A DNA stretch of 64,000 bases from Motacilla alba alba. Taxonomy: Eukaryota > Chordata > Aves > Passeriformes > Motacillidae. Below the pieces are notes generated by a model. The model made no database searches. It had not been told where the DNA came from and saw nothing but the letters and a program-made list of their open reading frames with translations. This document shows, one piece after another, positions 60,401 through 64,000 of this stretch (positions within the stretch are counted from its first letter, which is position 1; the number at the start of each line of letters is the position of its first letter). The translations under genes were made by a program, and so were the position numbers. The stretch is from assembly GCF_015832195.1 (NCBI RefSeq), contig NC_052017.1:47383652-47447651 (forward strand), in the 5' to 3' direction.

Positions 60401-63267
60401 CCTGACTTTAACGCATTCGTTCAATTCATGATGAGTGGACCATGCCACGTTTTGATAATCACTAAAAAAGAAGCAACTGGTGCTATTCCTCAGTGGATTG
60501 ACCTACACAAAACAAGTGATTCTGGTGAGCCTGAGGAACCAGCCAAGTAAGTACCAGTGAAAAAGTGTATCTGTGATTCAGTCACAATGTTCAGAGCACA
60601 CCATAAGCCAAGCCACGTTCCTACAGATGCAGATGTGCCCACATGTGCAGGTCCAGAGAGCAGGCAGAGTTCTTTGCCTAGTCCTTCACAGGACCACCAC
60701 TAGAGATGCAACCCCAGTTCTCATGGGAACTCAGAAATTCCTTGCTTCCTCGTTAAATATGACAAGCCAAGATCATTGATCTCTTTGAACTCACCTTCAG
60801 TGTGTTCTCAGAACAATGGGAACAATGACACATTTCGAAGCTGATGTAGTCCTTGCAATTCTAGTTCACCCATGCCACGGGACTGGCTGCACTACCTGCA
60901 CTGAGGGTTGCACTCTTTCCCATGTTTACCCCTATGTTCCTTGGGAAGCTGTAGATATGGTCCAGGGCAGACCAGGGCACACCTGAGATATGCTCTTCTC
61001 CCTGGGAACACTGCAAAAGCCAGCAGAGAATGGGAAGCGTACTGGATTTGTGTCCCCACCCTGGTCCAAGCTACCAAAAAATTTGTAAGGATTAGCTGTT
61101 CACAACCATGGTATCTTGAAATGTGTGTTTTTCTTCTATGCCAAGCGCTTGAGGAGAATTTTAAGGATGATAGCTGTACACACAGCCTCAGACAATAGAG
61201 TATTCACAAAAATTCAAATATTGGATCAAGTTTTATATTCAGACATTTACTTAACACAACATGAACTTAAATACTTTGTCCAAAAATTAATTTGTTATAG
61301 TGATTGACATTTTTGTCAATGGCTGCTGCATCCCTTTCTGCATTAATTAAGTACAGATGGGGAATACTGCATTTTCTACAAGTGGCCAAGAGGGGCTTTA
61401 TTTACACAGCTAAACAAGCAGGCAAGAAACAATGAGAAGTGTCTCTGCTATCAACAACTCTGTAGTGCTATCATTTTTATAATCATGCTGTACCTAAATT
61501 AAGCACAAGACTTCTATTGATCATTCATTATACACTGTACACTTGTCAATAGTAATTCTATATCATGAAACAGAGAAATGATTTTGGATAAGCTAGAGGG
61601 GAATTTTTAAAGCGGCCTGGCTGAGGTTTCTCCTTCAGAGCACACGATCATGCACTTTTTGAGAAGATTAGTAATTTTCTTCTCAGAAATATTACTTTAC
61701 TCATGAATCTGAACTTAATAAAAACTTAGTTTTACATTCTATTCTTATGTTTCACTAAATTTTAAGAAAGTATGTCTTCAAAAATTCCGCTTGTTAACAC
61801 TAAGCAGTGACTTAAATATTGCATTATTTCATGTTTCATCAGGTTGCCAGGACTCAAGGAAACTGAAAGTCTGGTAAATTTATGTGATGTGCAAGACAGT
61901 ATTGAAGATGCCAGCAGACAGCTTGCCTTCTTTTTCCCAAATTTTCATATTGATGAGGCAGGACACCACGCTGAAAGGACTTTGGCCATAATTAGACCTA
62001 CTCTCTTGAAGGAAAGGCGAAGTAAGGGTTAATAACTGTATTTTCTACCAAGGATATAGAAATACTCTTATATTTTGAATTCTGAATTATAAATTCTAAC
62101 TCAATTAATGATTTTTTTTTTTGATTATACTGTCTCTCCAGCATTAGGCCAGGAGTAATCTTTGTCTGGAATGAAGTTATGAGGTTAAAGTTTTTCATAT
62201 ATTGAGAATGCAAATGTCAATGTAATTTTGTTCCTTTGCTTAATTTTTCAAGAAATTCTGCAGATGAAATATTTCTAGAAGACCTCTCTGAGAAACTCAT
62301 GTTTTCGAATGTAGTTTAAGGGACTAGATTTCTCACCATAATAAAGTAGCTAATATTCTTGAATAGCAGGCTCAGGATAGATCAATGGCAAGGGGAAAAA
62401 TATCCAACCCAAGATGTTCTATGCTGCATGAGGCAGTGCTGCTCAAATGCAGCTCTAAACTGACAGTGTTTTTACAGATTAAATTTAAAAATCTACCCCA
62501 TTACATGAAGCTTCATCCAAACAAGTTTACTTTTCTTCTCAGTCATGTTTACATTTCTTCCTAGATTTCAGATAGTATTTTTATTTCTAACTTGAGAATC
62601 CCTGTACTTGAGCAATCTAATGTGCAGAGAGCTGAAAGACTGAAATTTTGATCTTTCCTTGTGAATTTACGTTAGTTATAGTTGTCTAGCATGTTGCTTA
62701 GAGCAGCAGTTCTGCAGTTCATGTTTAGGTAATTACACATTAATTTTGACTTGTGCCAAATACTGCTTACTTACCCATGTGTTCTTGTAAGACTTAGTTA
62801 AATAAACATTTCACCAATTCAATTTCCTTAGACCTTGTTTTGCTGGTAGTAACATGTATCATATTTCTCAGTCAGGATTTCCTAGCAAGATTTTTGAAGC
62901 AACAGAAAGCCTAAATATGATGAGGATCAGTTTTCTGAGTGTCCAGGCAACAAGTGATGCTTCCTAGCAGTTGCTTTAAATTAGTTTCCTGTTCTTTAGT
63001 TAGGAAACAAATTCACCCATAAAAAATTTAACATTATCATTGAAAAGTCTGTGCCATTTCTCTACAAGTGTTCAAATGAATGAATGGATGGAAATTTAGC
63101 ATTATTTAAATATAATTAACAGATTCCATCATTCAAAAGATAAAGGACGATGGTTTCCAAATAGCAATGCAGAAAGAAATAATTCTATCTGAGGACCAAG
63201 TACGTACATTTTACAAAGAGCATGTAGATCAAGACTACTTCCCAGTCCTTCTAGAGCAAATGACCAG
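51363..63267 (+). CDS. NME8: NME/NM23 family member 8 (thioredoxin domain-containing protein 3), first 11 coding exons, 3' part outside window
   Basis: A thioredoxin fused to nucleoside-diphosphate-kinase domains. In mammals it is expressed in testis and ciliated cells, is associated with outer-dynein-arm function, and mutations have been linked to primary ciliary dyskinesia (family knowledge). Coding exons: 51363-51395, 51489-51546, 52451-52557, 53595-53666, 54723-54839, 55734-55800, 56981-57057, 58292-58384, 60401-60546, 61843-62021 and 63123-63267. All introns are GT...AG and the frame is open throughout, giving 364 complete codons of a protein of about 590 residues in human. The thioredoxin domain (about 1-115) has the redox motif WCGPC at 38-42 and a cis-proline at P84 in CEPV. 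An acidic linker (130-151) leads to NDK1 (about 156-280), whose catalytic-histidine position is replaced in LCDVQDS. NDK2 starts near 302 and is cut by the window edge. The start ATG has a good context (gaaATGG). Confidence 0.95.
51489..51546 (+). CDS. NME8: NME8 coding exon 2 (tandem donor)
   Basis: Encodes [19 protein letters not shown], ending in phase 1. Two in-frame donors exist nine bases apart: after 51537 (gtatag) and after 51546 (gtacta). I chose the second because the resulting protein has the same length as the mammalian thioredoxin domain here. The first would remove three residues. Confidence 0.85.
51547..52450 (+). other. NME8 intron 2
   Basis: 904 bp, very AT-rich. No repeat or nested gene recognised. 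Confidence 0.8.
52451..52557 (+). CDS. NME8: NME8 coding exon 3 (thioredoxin active site)
   Basis: Carries [14 protein letters not shown] with both redox cysteines (residues 39 and 42), and ends LHFAA in phase 0 before gtaagg. Acceptor 'accatttcag'. Confidence 0.95.
52558..53594 (+). other. NME8 intron 3
   Basis: 1037 bp, AT-rich, with a TA/TG microsatellite at 53003-53050. The 101-codon ORF at 53085-53390 is intronic and has no family resemblance. Confidence 0.8.
53003..53050 (+). repeat. (TA)n(TG)n(TA)n microsatellite
   Basis: Alternating pyrimidine-purine tract: TA repeats, then about six TG, then TATATACATATATATA. Likely polymorphic. Confidence 0.9.
53595..53666 (+). CDS. NME8: NME8 coding exon 4
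   Basis: Encodes [20 protein letters not shown] and LFSV, including the thioredoxin cis-proline P84. Acceptor 'gacttcag', donor gtaagt, phase 0 at both ends. Confidence 0.95.
53667..54722 (+). other. NME8 intron 4
   Basis: 1056 bp with a CA microsatellite at 54377-54418. The frame of exon 5 is open well upstream of its acceptor, but the 'cttcaacag' site matches the conserved protein boundary. Confidence 0.8.
54377..54418 (+). repeat. (CA)n microsatellite followed by A-run
   Basis: About sixteen CA dinucleotides and then eight A. The cysteine/valine-rich minus-strand ORF over it is an artefact. Confidence 0.95.
54723..54839 (+). CDS. NME8: NME8 coding exon 5
   Basis: Encodes [20 protein letters not shown] followed by a charged helix ([16 protein letters not shown]) that closes the thioredoxin fold. 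Acceptor 'cttcaacag', donor gtactc, phase 0. Confidence 0.95.
54840..55733 (+). other. NME8 intron 5
   Basis: 894 bp containing a diverged CR1 tip at 54994-55115; otherwise no recognisable content. Confidence 0.8.
54994..55115 (-). mobile_element. CR1 LINE 3' tip in NME8 intron 5
   Basis: Reversed CR1 end: 'taaagatcatctagcccaac', 'ttgccacaggcagtggcacc' and 'cactagatcagtttgctcaa' in the expected order. Antisense to NME8 and well away from splice sites. Confidence 0.85.
55734..55800 (+). CDS. NME8: NME8 coding exon 6 (acidic linker)
   Basis: Encodes [20 protein letters not shown] and EE, a Glu/Ser-rich linker between thioredoxin and NDK1. Acceptor 'attaccttag', donor gtaaat, ends in phase 1. 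Assigned by splice sites, frame and position, as the linker itself is poorly conserved. Confidence 0.85.
55801..56980 (+). other. NME8 intron 6
   Basis: 1180 bp, AT-rich, no repeat recognised. A 63-codon ORF at 55866-56057 is not supported as an exon. Confidence 0.8.
56981..57057 (+). CDS. NME8: NME8 coding exon 7 (start of NDK1)
   Basis: Encodes [20 protein letters not shown] and EIKKK, the first strand and helix of NDK1 with the family's KPD motif. Acceptor 'cctttttcag', donor gtagag, ends in phase 0. Confidence 0.95.
57361..57445 (+). repeat. Diverged repeat, copy 1 (NME8 intron 7)
   Basis: Contains 'agtattatgacaaggtacag', 'tgaccttt', 'aggaaagggaatcagagtgc' and 'ttctttctgtaataattta'. The same order of words occurs at 58727-58812, on the other side of exon 8, with roughly three-quarters of positions matching by eye. 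It is either a local duplication or two copies of an unnamed repeat. Confidence 0.65.
57471..57489 (+). repeat. Poly(A) run
   Basis: About 19 A, immediately left of a GC-richer block in NME8 intron 7. Confidence 0.85.
58292..58384 (+). CDS. NME8: NME8 coding exon 8 (NDK1)
   Basis: Encodes [20 protein letters not shown] then [11 protein letters not shown], the second NDK1 segment. Acceptor 'aataattgcag', donor gtaaaa, phase 0. Confidence 0.95.
58385..60400 (+). other. NME8 intron 8
   Basis: 2016 bp, the longest NME8 intron in the window. Holds copy 2 of the diverged repeat at its start; the remainder is AT-rich and unremarkable. Confidence 0.8.
58727..58812 (+). repeat. Diverged repeat, copy 2 (NME8 intron 8)
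   Basis: Partner of 57361-57445: 'atattatgacaggcctagtg', 'accttgtaggaaagaaaatt', 'agagtgctgtatagattatt' and 'tctgcaattactcaaccttg'. Same orientation, about 1.37 kb downstream, with exon 8 between the copies. Confidence 0.65.
60401..60546 (+). CDS. NME8: NME8 coding exon 9 (NDK1, divergent C-part)
   Basis: Encodes [20 protein letters not shown], with the NDK 'MxSGP' strand, then a Ser/Glu/Pro-rich insert ([12 protein letters not shown]) that interrupts the NDK fold where a canonical kinase would lead to its active-site histidine. Acceptor 'tgttttttag', donor gtaagt, ends in phase 2. Confidence 0.94.
60547..61842 (+). other. NME8 intron 9
   Basis: 1296 bp. The first 500 bp (60580-61080) are clearly more GC-rich than other NME8 introns and hold overlapping short ORFs on both strands. 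I do not recognise a family. Confidence 0.75.
61843..62021 (+). CDS. NME8: NME8 coding exon 10 (end of NDK1, start of NDK2)
   Basis: Starts inside a lysine codon, then [19 protein letters not shown]. The stretch [11 protein letters not shown] aligns with the HGSDSVESA region of active kinases but has no histidine. The second half ([17 protein letters not shown]) opens NDK2. Acceptor 'tgtttcatcag', donor gtaagg, ends in phase 1. Confidence 0.94.
62022..63122 (+). other. NME8 intron 10
   Basis: 1101 bp, AT-rich, with a T-run at 62111-62122. No other content recognised. Confidence 0.8.
63123..63267 (+). CDS. NME8: NME8 coding exon 11 (NDK2)
   Basis: Encodes [20 protein letters not shown] then [20 protein letters not shown] and VLLEQMT, the middle of NDK2. 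Acceptor 'tataattaacag', donor gtaaga, ends in phase 2, so further exons must follow beyond the window. Confidence 0.94.
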
Positions 63268-63300
63268 GTAAGACTGAAATTTTCACATTAAATAATTGTT

Positions 63301-63452
63301 GAATCAGAGACTCACGGAATGGTTTGGGTCGGAAGGGATCATTATTGCCCACCTAGTTCCAAACCCCTGCCATAGGCAGGGACACCTTTCACCTGGATAG
63401 ATTGCTCAGACTCCCATCCAACCTGGTATTGAACACTTCCTGTACAATACAT
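63301..63452 (-). mobile_element. CR1 LINE 3' tip in NME8 intron 11
   Basis: Well-preserved reversed CR1 end: 'cggaatggtttgggtcggaa', 'cacctagttccaaacccctg', 'gccataggcagggacacctt' and 'catccaacctggtattgaac'. It looks younger than the copy in intron 5. Confidence 0.92.
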
Positions 63453-63970
63453 GGCTGCAAGATACACATGTATCTAAAAGTTTACTAAAACACAAAACAG
63501 GAACAGATAACTGCAGATAATGGAATCATTTCCAAGCAAAACAGCAACAAAAATCAAGCATTTAAAAGTTACTAGCTATTCCATATTGCTGCATGTAGGA
63601 TGTCTCAGTGGCCAAGTCCACTGATTTGAGTGAAAACAGTTTAGGTCTGCTCTGAAAAGGCTGCATTTAGGTTGTCTGTAGGAGACCTCTGAAATCTTCA
63701 ACCAGGCCATGTGCTGGATAACTTGGGGAAGAGAAATAAATCATGTTTGGATATTCCCTTCACGGCTGGGGCATGATCAGTCTTTCTCTGTCTTGCCATT
63801 GTGACAAAACACAGTAACTTCGCAATTTAAATTCATATTTAAGCCCCATAAGCTTTTATCAGCCTGTACCTGTTTAAACAATCAGATCAGTTTTAAGGTT
63901 CCCCAATACTGGGGCACATTTTTCTAGTCTGGGCTGCATATAATCAAATTACTTTTTAAAAGTTCCAAGA

Positions 63971-64000
63971 GTTTTGTTTTGTTTTGTTTTGTTTTGTTTT
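63971..64000 (+). repeat. (GTTTT)n pentanucleotide repeat, continues past window
   Basis: Six perfect GTTTT units up to the last base of the window. Total length unknown. Confidence 0.95.

Larger units (their letters stand above)
63268..64000 (+). other. NME8 intron 11 (partial, runs off window)
   Basis: Begins with donor gtaaga. Holds a CR1 tip and ends in a pentanucleotide repeat. No exon seen before the window edge. Confidence 0.75.

Noticed and set aside
61116..61307. Additional NME8 exon in intron 9
   Set aside because: The open frame lacks suitable splice sites, and exon 9 joins exon 10 cleanly (phase 2 lysine codon) without it.
1..64000. CRISPR arrays, bacterial defence islands, phage or operon structures, tRNA or rRNA genes
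   Set aside because: No regularly spaced repeats, no clustered prokaryotic-style genes with ribosome binding sites, and no cloverleaf or rRNA core noticed. The DNA is intron-containing vertebrate sequence.

Overview
The window is vertebrate nuclear DNA, almost certainly from a bird. The coding exons are split by GT...AG introns and separated by long AT-rich spacers. The interspersed repeats are avian in type: several CR1 LINE 3' ends and two copies of an avian endogenous-retrovirus LTR. The gene order GPR141 then NME8 on the same strand matches the mammalian ELMO1-GPR141-NME8 neighbourhood, to the extent I know it. The exact species cannot be read from the sequence.

Layout. 1-3861 is noncoding with one CR1 remnant. 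3865-4809 is a single-exon rhodopsin-like receptor, the GPR141 orthologue. 4810-23777 is a 19 kb spacer with several CR1 pieces (8811-9582, 13590-14365, 18074-18601), a forward solo LTR (15121-15640) and unrecognised ORFs. 23799-24668 is a second, diverged GPR141-like receptor with a poly(A) signal just downstream. 24731-51358 is a 26.6 kb spacer with a reverse-oriented solo LTR (30001-30605), a perfect 37-bp tandem duplication (43201-43276) and microsatellites. 51363-63267 holds the first eleven coding exons I can place of NME8 (TXNDC3), a thioredoxin plus nucleoside-diphosphate-kinase protein. The gene runs off the right edge inside its second NDK domain.

The two receptors are tandem paralogues: both keep the GPR141 core, but they differ in the DRY-equivalent triplet, the second intracellular loop and the C-terminal tail. 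NME8 is functionally unrelated (sperm and motile cilia) and is simply a syntenic neighbour. There is no operon, CRISPR array, phage or bacterial-type system here. I found no clear new biological system. The most useful leads are the divergent second receptor, a tandem splice donor in NME8, the loss of the NDK1 catalytic histidine, and a few noncoding blocks that look more constrained than their surroundings.
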